A stretch of 64,000 nt of DNA from Rathayibacter caricis DSM 15933 (lineage in GTDB: Bacteria > Actinomycetota > Actinomycetes > Actinomycetales > Microbacteriaceae), in assembly GCF_003044275.1 (NCBI RefSeq), contig NZ_PZPL01000001.1, positions 310,001 to 374,000 on the forward strand, written 5' to 3'. The position numbers were made by a program, and so were the translations under genes. The notes beneath the pieces are model-generated. The model saw only the letters and a program-made list of their open reading frames with translations, had not been told where the DNA came from and searched no databases. Every line of letters begins with the position of its first letter. Position 1 is the stretch's first letter. Shown here piece by piece: positions 32,925 to 43,029 of the stretch.

Positions 32925-33047
32925 ATGAAGGTCCGCAATTCGCTCAAGAACCTCAAGGACCAGCCCGGCTCGCAGATCGTGCGGCGCCGCGGCCGGGTGT
33001 TCGTGATCAACAAGCAGAACCCGCGGCTGAAGGCGCGGCAGGGCTGA
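32925..33047 (+). CDS. rpmJ: 50S ribosomal protein L36, cysteine-free (zinc-independent) paralog
   Basis: A 40-residue protein from the ATG at 32925 behind GGAGG. It reads [20 protein letters not shown]..., then [20 protein letters not shown]. The residues match the YkgO-type L36: the zinc-ribbon cysteines and His are absent. Such C-minus paralogs replace the zinc-containing L36 in the large ribosomal subunit when zinc is scarce, freeing metal, and are repressed by Zur in zinc-replete cells. The Zur-like box just upstream and the divergent COG0523-like gene agree with this role. Confidence 0.93.
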   Translation: MKVRNSLKNLKDQPGSQIVRRRGRVFVINKQNPRLKARQG

Positions 33048-33102
33048 CACCGGGAGTCACATCGATTCGACCCCGGCCGGGCGGGCTGCTTCACTACCTA
33101 GC

Positions 33103-34320
33103 ATGAGTAGGGATTGCATCGTCGTCGGGGCCGGTCTGTTCGGGACCGCCACCGCGCTGCACCTCGCGCGAGCGGGGGCGCGGGTCGTGCTGGTCGACTC
33201 CGGAGCCGCGGCGCACGGCACCACCGCCGCGGGGGCCGGCTTCGTCGGCCTCTGGGCCGCGGGCTACGCCTGGTACTGGAACGAGTCCGAGCGCGACCTC
33301 GAGCAGTACGGCATCGACTTCTACCGCGGGCTCGCCGGGCCGATCCACCTGCGCGAGACCGGCAGCGCCTGGCTCGCCGTGACGGAGGAGGGGGTCCGCG
33401 ACCACCTCGGACCCCTCGCCGCGCATCCGCTGCGCCCCGAGGGGGCGCGGTCGCTCTCGCCCGACGAGGCGGCCGAGCTCGTGCCCGGTCTCGACCCGGC
33501 GGCCGTCGCGGGCGGCTTCGTGCACCCCGGCGGCATCCAGATCAGCGCTCCGGATGCGGGGCTCGCGCTCGTCGCCGCCGCCCGCGCCGCGGGGGTCGAG
33601 GTGATCGAGCACACCGCCGTCGCCGAGGTCGTCGCGGCGGACGGGCGCGCGAGCGGGGTGCGCACGGCCGACGGTCGGGTCCTCGGCGCCGACGCGGTCG
33701 TGCTCGCCGCGGGGTCGTGGACGAACGCGCTCCTCGCCCCGCTCGGCCGGCGGCTGCCGCTGGCGCGGGTCGTCGCGAGCCGGCTGACTACGCGGCCCTT
33801 CGGACTCCCTCCGCTGCCCACGCTGATGCTGCCCGAGCTCGACGGCCTCTGGGTGCGTGAGCACCTCGGCGGCCTCACCTACGGCAACGGCGTCGGCTAC
33901 GAGGCGCTCGGCGAGGCCGCGGCCGACCGCCGCCCGCAGCGCACCGACCTGATCGAGCGGATGGACGCGCACCTCGCGCCGATCCTCGCCCGCCTGCTCC
34001 CCTCCTCCGCCGACGCGGTGCGCGACACCGAGTGGACCCAGGGCGTCGTCTCCTACACCGCCGATCGGCGCTTCCTCGCCGGCCCGATCCCCGAGCTGCC
34101 CGGGCTGTTCGTCGCCGCGGGCGACAACGAGAGCGGAGTGACGCACGGGCCCGGCCTCGGCCGTCTCGTCGCCGAGCTCGTGCTCGAGGGCCGCAGCAGC
34201 CTCGGCGACGCGAGCCGGTACGCGCCCGGCCGCTTCGCTCCGCAGCCCTTCGCCGACGAGGCCGCCGTGCTCGCCGCGATGCCGCCGCGGCGCGAGGTCG
34301 ACGCGGAGGAGGCGCGATGA
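33103..34320 (+). CDS. FAD-dependent amine/amino-acid oxidoreductase (DAO family)
   Basis: A 405-residue protein from the ATG at 33103. It starts with the FAD-binding motif IVVGAGLFGTATALHLARAGARVVLVDSG; a second nucleotide strand GADAVVLAAGSWTNALL and the C-terminal VSYTADRRFLAGPIPELPGLFVAAGDNESGVTHGPGLGRLVAELVLEG complete the DAO fold, close to sarcosine oxidase beta-subunit/D-amino-acid dehydrogenase types. It oxidises a secondary or alpha-amine in the cytoplasm. It overlaps the next FAD enzyme by ATGA, and a peptide-type binding protein follows, so the operon likely imports and oxidises an amino-acid derivative. Confidence 0.85.
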   Translation: MSRDCIVVGAGLFGTATALHLARAGARVVLVDSGAAAHGTTAAGAGFVGLWAAGYAWYWNESERDLEQYGIDFYRGLAGPIHLRETGSAWLAVTEEGVRDHLGPLAAHPLRPEGARSLSPDEAAELVPGLDPAAVAGGFVHPGGIQISAPDAGLALVAAARAAGVEVIEHTAVAEVVAADGRASGVRTADGRVLGADAVVLAAGSWTNALLAPLGRRLPLARVVASRLTTRPFGLPPLPTLMLPELDGLWVREHLGGLTYGNGVGYEALGEAAADRRPQRTDLIERMDAHLAPILARLLPSSADAVRDTEWTQGVVSYTADRRFLAGPIPELPGLFVAAGDNESGVTHGPGLGRLVAELVLEGRSSLGDASRYAPGRFAPQPFADEAAVLAAMPPRREVDAEEAR

Positions 34321-35408
34321 GCGGCCGCGACGTCGTCGTCGTGGGCGCGGGGCTGGTCGGAGCCGCCGCCGCCCGCTCCCTCGCCGAGCGCGGCGACCGC
34401 GTGATCGTGTTCGAGCGCTTCGAGCGCGGCCACGACCGCGGCTCCTCCCACGGCGCGACGCGCATCTTCCGCCGGGGCTACCCGCAGGACGACTACCGCG
34501 CCCTCACCGGCCGCGCCGCCCGCGAATGGGCCCGGCTCGAGCGCGAGAGCGGGCGGAGCCTCCTCACCGCGACGGGAGCGATCGACCACGGCGACGCCGA
34601 CGCCCTGCGCGAGATCGAGGACGCGTTCGTGCGCGACGGGATCGCGGTGGAGCGCCTCGACGCCGCCGAGGCCTCGCGCCGCTGGCCGGGACTCCGCTTC
34701 GAGACCGACGTGCTGCTGCACCCCGAGGGCGGGCGGCTCGACGCGACCGCCGCGATCGAGGCGCTGCTGGCGTCGGCCGAAGCGCACGGCGCGATCGTCC
34801 GCGAGCGCGCGGGCGTGCAGAGCATCGAGGAACGCGACGGAGGCGTGCGGGTCGTCACCGACGAGGGCCCGCTCACCGCCGACGCCGTCGTCGTGGCGGG
34901 CGGATCGTGGACCCCGGCACTCGTGGGCGGACTGGTCGAGGCGGCGGGCCGGCACCTTCCTCCGCTGCGCGTGACCCAGGAGCAGCCCGTGCACGTCACG
35001 ACGGAGCTGCCGCTGGACGCGTGGCCGAGCTTCGTGCACCACCGCGGCGACCGGCCCGTGATCTACGGACTCGCGACCCCCGGAGTCGGCGTGAAGGTCG
35101 GCGAGCACGGCACCGGACGCGTCGTCGACCCCGACCACCGCGACTTCCGCCCCGAGCCCGAGCGGCACGCGCGCCTCGTCGCCTACCTCGAGGAGTGGCT
35201 GCCCGGCGTCGACGCGGCGAGCGCCGAGGCGATCAGCTGCCTCTACGACACCACCCCCACCGAGGACTTCGTGATCGACCGGATCGGGCGGGTGGCGCTC
35301 GCCACCGGCTTCTCGGGCCACGGCTTCAAGTTCGGGCCGGTCCTCGGCGACCTGCTCGCCGATCTGGTCGACGGGGGCGAGCCGCTGGCCCGCTTCCGGC
35401 TCGGCTGA
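34317..35408 (+). CDS. Monomeric sarcosine oxidase-like FAD enzyme (MTOX family)
   Basis: Starts at the ATG at 34317 inside the previous stop (363 residues). The FAD motif VVVVGAGLVGAAAARSLAERGDRVIVFER is followed by HDRGSSHGATRIFRRGYPQDDY, the HGxTR motif of monomeric sarcosine and N-methyltryptophan oxidases. Cys308 in SCLYDTTPTEDFVIDR matches the cysteine that binds FAD covalently in that family, and TGFSGHGFKFGPVLGDLLADL is its C-terminal signature. It oxidatively demethylates an N-methyl amino acid or related amine, releasing peroxide. The substrate is unknown. Confidence 0.9.
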   Translation: MSGRDVVVVGAGLVGAAAARSLAERGDRVIVFERFERGHDRGSSHGATRIFRRGYPQDDYRALTGRAAREWARLERESGRSLLTATGAIDHGDADALREIEDAFVRDGIAVERLDAAEASRRWPGLRFETDVLLHPEGGRLDATAAIEALLASAEAHGAIVRERAGVQSIEERDGGVRVVTDEGPLTADAVVVAGGSWTPALVGGLVEAAGRHLPPLRVTQEQPVHVTTELPLDAWPSFVHHRGDRPVIYGLATPGVGVKVGEHGTGRVVDPDHRDFRPEPERHARLVAYLEEWLPGVDAASAEAISCLYDTTPTEDFVIDRIGRVALATGFSGHGFKFGPVLGDLLADLVDGGEPLARFRLG

Positions 35409-35445
35409 GTCCGCCCCTCCCCTTCCCTCCGACGAAAGCAGCAGC

Positions 35446-37011
35446 ATGCACTCCTCCCGCGCACTCGGCGCCCTCGCCCTGCTCGGCACGACCGCCCTCC
35501 TCGCCGCCTGCACCGGCGCGAGCGACGGCGGCGGCTCCTCCGACCGCCTCGTGATCGGCACGACCGACTCGATCGTCTCGCTCGACCCGGCCGGCGCCTG
35601 GGACCGCGGCAGTTTCACTCCGCAGAACCAGATCTACCAGCACCTGCTGAGCTACGAGGACGGCGACACCACGCCGGTTCCGGAGGCCGCGGAGGAGTGC
35701 GGGTTCGACGACCCGACGACGTACCGCTGCTCGATCGCGCCCGGGCTGACCTTCTCGAACGGCGACGAGCTGACCGCGTCGGACGTCGTCTTCTCGTTCC
35801 AGCGCGTGGTCGACATCGCGGCCGACAACGGGCCCTCCCCTCTGCTCGCGAACATGGAGTCGGTGGCGCAGGACGGCGAGGACGTGGTGTTCACGCTCGC
35901 GGTGCCGGACGACCAGACCTGGTCGTACGTGCTCTCGAGCATGGCCGGTCCGATCGTGGACGAGGAGGTGTACCCCGCCGACGAGCTGCTGGAGGACGCC
36001 GACGTGATCGGCTCGGGCCCCTACGCGGTCGAGAGCTACGAGGACGGCGGACTTCTGCTGCTCGCGGCGAACGAGGCCTACTCGGGCGATGCTCCCGTGA
36101 CCTCGCAGGTCGTGCTGAAGCCGTACACCTCGTCGACGAACCTGCGCCTGGACGTCGAGAACGGCGGGGTGGACGTGGCCTATCGCTCGCTCACCGCGAC
36201 CGACGTCGAGGACCTGCGCGACGACTCCGATCTTCAGGTCGTCGACGGCCCGGGCGGCTCGGTGCGCTTCCTCACCTTCAACGTGACCACGCAGCCGGGC
36301 GGCACTCCGGAGCAGAAGCTCGCGATCCGCCAGGCGGTCGCGTCGCTCGTCGACCGCGAGGAGCTGGCGGAGCAGGTCTACCGCGGCACCTACGCACCCG
36401 CCTACTCGGTCGTGCTCGACGGGCAGACCGGCGCGACGGAGGCGTTCGCCGACGCCTACGGAGCGACTCCCGACCCAGACGCCGCCGCCGCGCTGCTCGC
36501 CGCCGCCGGGGTGCCGGTGCCCGTCGCCCTGCCGATCCAGTACACGAGCGACCACTACGGGCCCGACTCGGCCCAGGAGTACGCGCTGGTGAAGTCGCAG
36601 CTCGAGGAATCCGGGCTGTTCACGGTCGACCTGCAGTCGACGGAGTGGACCAGCTACGTCACCGAGCTGGTGCCCGAGTCGGGTTACCCCGCGTACCAGC
36701 TCGGCTTCTTCCCGGACTACCCGGACCCCGACAACTTCCTCCGCGCGGCGTACTCGTCGACCGGATCCTCGGTCGCGAACGGCTACACGAGCGCCGAGGT
36801 CGACGCACTGATCGACACGGAGGCGACGGCCACGGACCTCGGGGCGCGCACGGCCGCGATCCAGGAGCTGCAGCGCGTGACGGCGGCCGACGCGCCGATC
36901 GTCCCGCTGCTGCAGGGCCGCGAGACGGTCGTGGCGGCGTCGGGCGTGACGGGTCTGGAGGACACGCTCGACGCGACGTACCTGTTCCGGTTCTCGGCGC
37001 TGGGGAAGTAG
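35446..37011 (+). CDS. Peptide/nickel-type ABC substrate-binding lipoprotein (SBP_bac_5)
   Basis: A 521-residue protein from the ATG at 35446. A lipoprotein signal ends in LLAAC (Cys22). The fold is the large family-5 binding protein: LVIGTTDSIVSLDPAGAWDRGSFTPQNQIYQHLLSYEDG, the signature-type FSNGDELTASDVVFSFQRV, and TYAPAYSVVLDGQTGATEAFADAYGATPDPDAAAALLAAAG. It delivers oligopeptides, opines or similar amines to an ABC importer. It closes the operon with the two FAD enzymes; its permease and ATPase genes are not here, and a hairpin ends the unit. Confidence 0.92.
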   Translation: MHSSRALGALALLGTTALLAACTGASDGGGSSDRLVIGTTDSIVSLDPAGAWDRGSFTPQNQIYQHLLSYEDGDTTPVPEAAEECGFDDPTTYRCSIAPGLTFSNGDELTASDVVFSFQRVVDIAADNGPSPLLANMESVAQDGEDVVFTLAVPDDQTWSYVLSSMAGPIVDEEVYPADELLEDADVIGSGPYAVESYEDGGLLLLAANEAYSGDAPVTSQVVLKPYTSSTNLRLDVENGGVDVAYRSLTATDVEDLRDDSDLQVVDGPGGSVRFLTFNVTTQPGGTPEQKLAIRQAVASLVDREELAEQVYRGTYAPAYSVVLDGQTGATEAFADAYGATPDPDAAAALLAAAGVPVPVALPIQYTSDHYGPDSAQEYALVKSQLEESGLFTVDLQSTEWTSYVTELVPESGYPAYQLGFFPDYPDPDNFLRAAYSSTGSSVANGYTSAEVDALIDTEATATDLGARTAAIQELQRVTAADAPIVPLLQGRETVVAASGVTGLEDTLDATYLFRFSALGK

Positions 37012-37020
37012 GGGCGCGCT

Positions 37021-37098
37021 GCAACCGAGGGAACCCCGGACCGTCGAGACGTCCCGCTGCTGCGGGCTCCCTCGACGGGTCGGGGTTCCCTCGGTTGC
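37021..37098. terminator. Long nested hairpin, copy 2 of a shared repeat family
   Basis: The arms 37021-37048 and 37071-37098 pair at 27 of 28 positions (one G-T, one A/G mismatch); inside, CCCGC-tgct-GCGGG (37053-37066) forms a second stem. The core GGAACCCCGGACCGTCGAGA is identical to that at 27908. It lies between convergent stops at 37011 and 37105. Confidence 0.78.
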
Positions 37099-37104
37099 GC
37101 GGGG

Positions 37105-37416
37105 TCAGCGGGTGAGGAGGACGGCGTCCTGCTGCCAGGGGTCGTCCTCCTCCGCGGGGACGGGGGCGGGGCGCTTCGTGCGGGCGACGGAGAGGGCGAC
37201 GGTCGCGGCGGTCTGGGCGAAGGCGGCGGTCAGCACCGCCGGCGCGACGACCCGCAGGGCGTTCTGCAGGATCGCGATCGGAGGGATCTCGTCGTTCGAC
37301 CACTCGTAGCTCGTCGGGAGGGACGCGGCCACGGCGAGGACGGCGGCGACGACCAGCCAGAGCAGGATCGTCCACGCGAGCAGGAGCCCGCGCCAGAAGA
37401 CAGGCCGCCGGCTCAC
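37105..37416 (-). CDS. Small two-helix membrane protein
   Basis: Started at the GTG at 37416, in a GTGA overlap with the upstream gene (103 residues). Two hydrophobic helices (LLLAWTILLWLVVAAVLAVAASL and RVVAPAVLTAAFAQTAATVALSVA) are separated by a loop with SYEWSNDEIPPIAIL, and the tail is charged (RTKRPAPVPAEEDDPWQQ). It matches no family I recognise. Coupled to another small membrane protein, with which it may act. Confidence 0.65.
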   Translation of the reverse strand: MSRRPVFWRGLLLAWTILLWLVVAAVLAVAASLPTSYEWSNDEIPPIAILQNALRVVAPAVLTAAFAQTAATVALSVARTKRPAPVPAEEDDPWQQDAVLLTR

Positions 37417-37964
37417 GTGCGGACGGCCTTCACGGCCACGGCGGCTCCCAGCGACAGCGTTCCGACGGTGATCGCCGGGCCGGGCACGAAGCTCCCGACG
37501 AGCATCATCAGCTGATCCGTCGGACTGCCGTCGGAGTAGTAGACCATCGAGCTCCCCGACCACAGGACCGAGACTCCGATCACCACGAACAGGACGCCCA
37601 TCGCGGCGAGGACGAGCGGAACGCGGAAGTCGAGGGCCGACCACGCCTTCTCCTCCGGCTCGGTCGGCCGCTCATCGGAGTCGTCCTGCGGCAGGGACGA
37701 GAGGGGTTCCGGCGCCGTCGAGGTGCGCTCCGCCTGCCGCTCGAAGCCGAGCGTGCGGATCGGGTCGAGGACCGGCTCCGACGTCGGGAGCGCGGTGGTG
37801 CGCGGGCGGGTCGCGGCGGTGTCGCGGCGCCTCGGGCGGCGGAACCGCTCCTCCGCCTTCGCGCCCCGCTCGGGAGCGGGACCGTCGTAGCCGCGCTGGA
37901 ACGCGGCGTGGTAGCGCGGATCGGTCCCCGCGTCGGTGTCGTGCGTCCGGCGTGCGTCGCTCAC
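37413..37964 (-). CDS. Membrane protein with long charged cytoplasmic N-terminus
   Basis: Started at the GTG at 37964 (183 residues); the open frame upstream overlaps the MFS gene and is not coding. About 115 N-terminal residues are polar and rich in Arg, Pro, Glu and Thr (DPRYHAAFQRGYDGPAPERG; EPLSSLPQDDSDERPTEPEEKAW), probably disordered. Two hydrophobic helices follow (FRVPLVLAAMGVLFVVIGVSVLW and LMMLVGSFVPGPAITVGTLSLGAAVAV) with SSMVYYSDGSPTD between. No function is evident. It overlaps the next small membrane protein gene by four bases. Confidence 0.65.
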   Translation of the reverse strand: MSDARRTHDTDAGTDPRYHAAFQRGYDGPAPERGAKAEERFRRPRRRDTAATRPRTTALPTSEPVLDPIRTLGFERQAERTSTAPEPLSSLPQDDSDERPTEPEEKAWSALDFRVPLVLAAMGVLFVVIGVSVLWSGSSMVYYSDGSPTDQLMMLVGSFVPGPAITVGTLSLGAAVAVKAVRT

Positions 37965-38026
37965 ATGTCCCCCCGGGCTCGTGCGTTCGCGCCCATCCTC
38001 CCCCACGGGCGGCGGAGGAGCGAGCG

Positions 38027-39226
38027 TCAGCGGGAGACCGCCGCGCGCGACGGGAGGCTCGCGACGGCCGCGCCGACGAGGAGCAGCGCGATCGTCACCG
38101 CGGTGAAGAGCGGCCAGCCGCCCGCCTCGACGACGAGGCCGAGGAGCCAGCCGCCCACTCCGGAGCCGACGTAGAAGGCGATCGTGTAGACCGCGCCGGC
38201 GTGACCGCGCAGGGCCGGAGCCGCCCGCGCGCCGGTCCACGCCGCTCCGGTCGCGTGCACGGCGAAGAAGCCGGCGGTGAGCACGACGAGGCCGGCGATC
38301 ACGACGGCGACGACGTCCGAGAGCATCACCGCGAGGCCGACGACCATGGCGGCGATGCCGACGCGCATGAGCGTGCGCGGTCCGATGCGCGGAGCCCAGC
38401 GGCCGGCGAGGCGCGAGGAGACCGTGCCCGCCAGGTAGGTCGCGAACAGCAGTGAGGCCAGCGCGGGCGGGAGGGCGAACGGCGGCGCCTCGAGGCGGAA
38501 GGCGAGGTAGTTGTAGACCGCGACGAACACGCCGACGACGAGCACGGTCTGCACGGCGAGCGCCAGCAGCACCGGATCGCGCAGGACGCGCACGGTCTTG
38601 GACCAGCCGCTCCCCCGCTCCGGAGCGACGGCCCGAGCCGAGGGTCCTCGGGGGGCGAGGAGCGCGAACGCGAGCGCGGCGGCGGCGCAGACCAGCGTCA
38701 CGACGAGCAGCGCGGGGCGCCAGCCGAGCAGCGGAGCGAGGGGCCCGGCGATAAGGCGGCCCGCGGCTCCCCCGATCGTGGTCCCCGAGACGTAGGCCGC
38801 GGCGGCGGCCGTGGCGACCGCTCCGCCGACCCGGTCGTGGATCGCGGCGACGGCGAGGGCCGGCACCGCCCCGAGGACCGCTCCGCCGAGGAAGCGGAGC
38901 ACGAGCAGCACCTCGAAGGACGGCGCGACGCAGGCGAGCAGCGCGAGGACCACCGACGAGAGCACGGCGATGCGCATCGACTCGAGCCGGCCGATGCGCT
39001 CGGCGATCGACGCCCACGGCAGCACCATCAGCGCGAGGCCGAGCGTGGCGGCCGAGACGGTGAGCGCGGCCTCGGCCGGGGTGAGCGCGAACTCGCGAGC
39101 GAGCTGCGGGAGCACGCTCTGCACGGCGTAGAGCTCGGCGAAGGTGGCGACTCCGGCGGCCAGGAGCGCGAGGGTCATGCGGCGGTCGGTGCGCTCCGCC
39201 GTTCGCGGACGCTCGACGGTGCTCAT
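38027..39226 (-). CDS. MFS exporter (YnfM-like), divergent from LysR
   Basis: Started at the ATG at 39226 (399 residues), ahead of RMTLALLAAGVATFAELYAVQSVLPQLAREFALTPAEAALTVSAATLGLALMVLP. This opening is that of the YnfM-type major-facilitator subgroup, and twelve helices follow, with WASIAERIGRLESMRIAV as the loop 2-3 motif. It is a probable proton-driven drug or metabolite exporter. The LysR gene starts 70 bases away on the other strand and most likely controls it. Confidence 0.9.
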   Translation of the reverse strand: MSTVERPRTAERTDRRMTLALLAAGVATFAELYAVQSVLPQLAREFALTPAEAALTVSAATLGLALMVLPWASIAERIGRLESMRIAVLSSVVLALLACVAPSFEVLLVLRFLGGAVLGAVPALAVAAIHDRVGGAVATAAAAAYVSGTTIGGAAGRLIAGPLAPLLGWRPALLVVTLVCAAAALAFALLAPRGPSARAVAPERGSGWSKTVRVLRDPVLLALAVQTVLVVGVFVAVYNYLAFRLEAPPFALPPALASLLFATYLAGTVSSRLAGRWAPRIGPRTLMRVGIAAMVVGLAVMLSDVVAVVIAGLVVLTAGFFAVHATGAAWTGARAAPALRGHAGAVYTIAFYVGSGVGGWLLGLVVEAGGWPLFTAVTIALLLVGAAVASLPSRAAVSR

Positions 39227-39296
39227 GACTGCGAGGCTAGATCGGCTCGGAACGGATGACCAATGGCGATCGCGGCCCGACCTATACGATTCGGAC

Positions 39297-40211
39297 ATGA
39301 GCGACGACGCCGTCTGGCCCGCGATCCTGAAGCTGCTGCCCGTGCTCGTGGCCGTCGCCCAGACCGGCAGCGTCACCGCCGCGGCCGAGGAGCTGGGAGT
39401 GCCGCAGCCGACGGCGAGCCGCTCGCTCGCGCGGCTCGCCGAGCTCGTGCGCACGCCGCTGGTGCGCCGCGAGGGCCGCGGAGTGGTGCTGACGGAGGCG
39501 GGGCGCCGGCTCGCCGAGGCGGCGCAGGACGGGATGGCGGTCATCCGCACGGGGCTCGCCGAGGTGCGCCAGGCCGGCGAGCTCGAGGACGGGCGCATCT
39601 CGATCGCCTTCCAGACGCTGCTCGGCGAGAGCTACGTGCCGGACGTGATCCGCCGCTTCCGCCGTCGCTGGCCGCGAGTGGGCTTCGGCCTCCGGCATGG
39701 GTCGCGGGCGCTGTGCCTTCGCGCGGTGGCCGACGGCGAGGCCGAGCTCGCGATCGTCGCCGATCCGCCGACCCTGTCCGGCACCACCACGACCACCCTC
39801 TACACCGAGCCGCTGCTCGCGGTGGTGCACCACCGCCATCCGCTCGCCTCGCGCCGCTCGGTGACGGTGGAGGATCTGCGCGGGCTCGATCTGATCATGC
39901 TGTCGGCCGGCTACGGACTGCACGAGTCGGCGCGGCGGCTCCTGCGCCACGACGGCCGCGACCCGGAGCCGGTGTTCGAGGTGGGCGACTACCGGGCCGC
40001 ACGCGGGCTGGCGGCAGCGGGGCTGGGGATGACGATCCTGCCCGCGAGCCCGTCCTCGATCGACGACGGAGTGCGCGAGATCCCGATCGACGATCCGAGG
40101 GCGATGCGCGAGATCGGGGTGCTGGTGGCGGACACCGGCAACCCGGTGGTGCCCGAGTTCGTGCGGGCGCTGCGGGTCGCAGCGGGAGCGCGCGGGCGGG
40201 TCGTGGGGTGA
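39297..40211 (+). CDS. LysR-family transcriptional regulator
   Basis: Started at the ATG at 39297 (304 residues). The winged HTH reads LPVLVAVAQTGSVTAAAEELGVPQPTASRSLARLAELVRTPLVRREGRGVVLTEAGRRLAE, and the effector domain follows (GRISIAFQTLLGESYVPDVIRRFRRRWPRVGFGLRHG; ELAIVADPP; AGLGMTILPAS). Divergent from the MFS exporter; LysR proteins usually activate the divergent gene when bound to an inducer. The inducer is unknown. Confidence 0.93.
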   Translation: MSDDAVWPAILKLLPVLVAVAQTGSVTAAAEELGVPQPTASRSLARLAELVRTPLVRREGRGVVLTEAGRRLAEAAQDGMAVIRTGLAEVRQAGELEDGRISIAFQTLLGESYVPDVIRRFRRRWPRVGFGLRHGSRALCLRAVADGEAELAIVADPPTLSGTTTTTLYTEPLLAVVHHRHPLASRRSVTVEDLRGLDLIMLSAGYGLHESARRLLRHDGRDPEPVFEVGDYRAARGLAAAGLGMTILPASPSSIDDGVREIPIDDPRAMREIGVLVADTGNPVVPEFVRALRVAAGARGRVVG

Positions 40212-40320
40212 CGCTCTGCTGTCAAGTACAGGACACGGCGGGGCGTCGTAAAGGATGCTCGGAGAGGATCCACCCACTCCCCCTGCCGCGCACCACTGTC
40301 ACCCGAGGACGGCACCGGCC

Positions 40321-40638
40321 ATGATCCTGCTCCGCACCCACTCCAACCGCTGGATCGCGCGTGCCCGCCGCGCGGGCACCGTCGTCGGCGTCATCACGCT
40401 CGACACCGACCCGGGGCGCCCCGTCCACCGCACCGTCCGGCTCGATCCGAGCGGCGAGCGCGTGCTGCTGCGCGACACCGAGTCGCTCGAGGAGGCGTTC
40501 GCGGTGCTGCTCGCGGGCGTCGAGCGGGCCCGGCTCGCCCTGGAGGCGGAGCTCGCCGGACCCGCCGCTCCGGTGAGCGTGCGCGAGATCCTCGAGGACG
40601 CGGCGACACCGCCCGACGAAGACGGGATCGCCGCCTGA
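40321..40638 (+). CDS. Hypothetical 105-residue protein
   Basis: Started at the ATG at 40321, as the sequence becomes protein-like from MILLRTHSNRWIARARRAGTVVGVITLDTDPGRP. It has a short beta-rich half and a helical half (TESLEEAFAVLLAGVERARLALEAELAG), then an acidic tail. No signal, helix or known motif. The TGA at 40636 is one base from the opposing MFS stop at 40640. Function unknown. Confidence 0.55.
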   Translation: MILLRTHSNRWIARARRAGTVVGVITLDTDPGRPVHRTVRLDPSGERVLLRDTESLEEAFAVLLAGVERARLALEAELAGPAAPVSVREILEDAATPPDEDGIAA

Positions 40639-40639
40639 G

Positions 40640-42909
<2,270 letters not shown>

Positions 42910-42912
42910 GAA

Positions 42913-42949
42913 GTGCATTGTTGCACGAGATGCATACTCGGTTGCACGA
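42913..42949. promoter_or_regulatory. Repeated GTTGCACGA operator before the TetR-DHA2 operon
   Basis: GTGCA (42913-42917) and TGCAC (42922-42926) form a dyad with a four-base spacer; GTTGCACGA occurs at 42920-42928 and again at 42941-42949, exactly two helical turns apart, with ATGCAT between them. The cluster starts four bases from the TetR start. Confidence 0.68.
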
Positions 42950-43029
42950 CTCACGTGGCTCGCGAAGCACCGGTTGGCATATCTAAACCCTTTCCACTCA
43001 ATTGGTTCGTAGAGTTTTAGAATGAGCAG

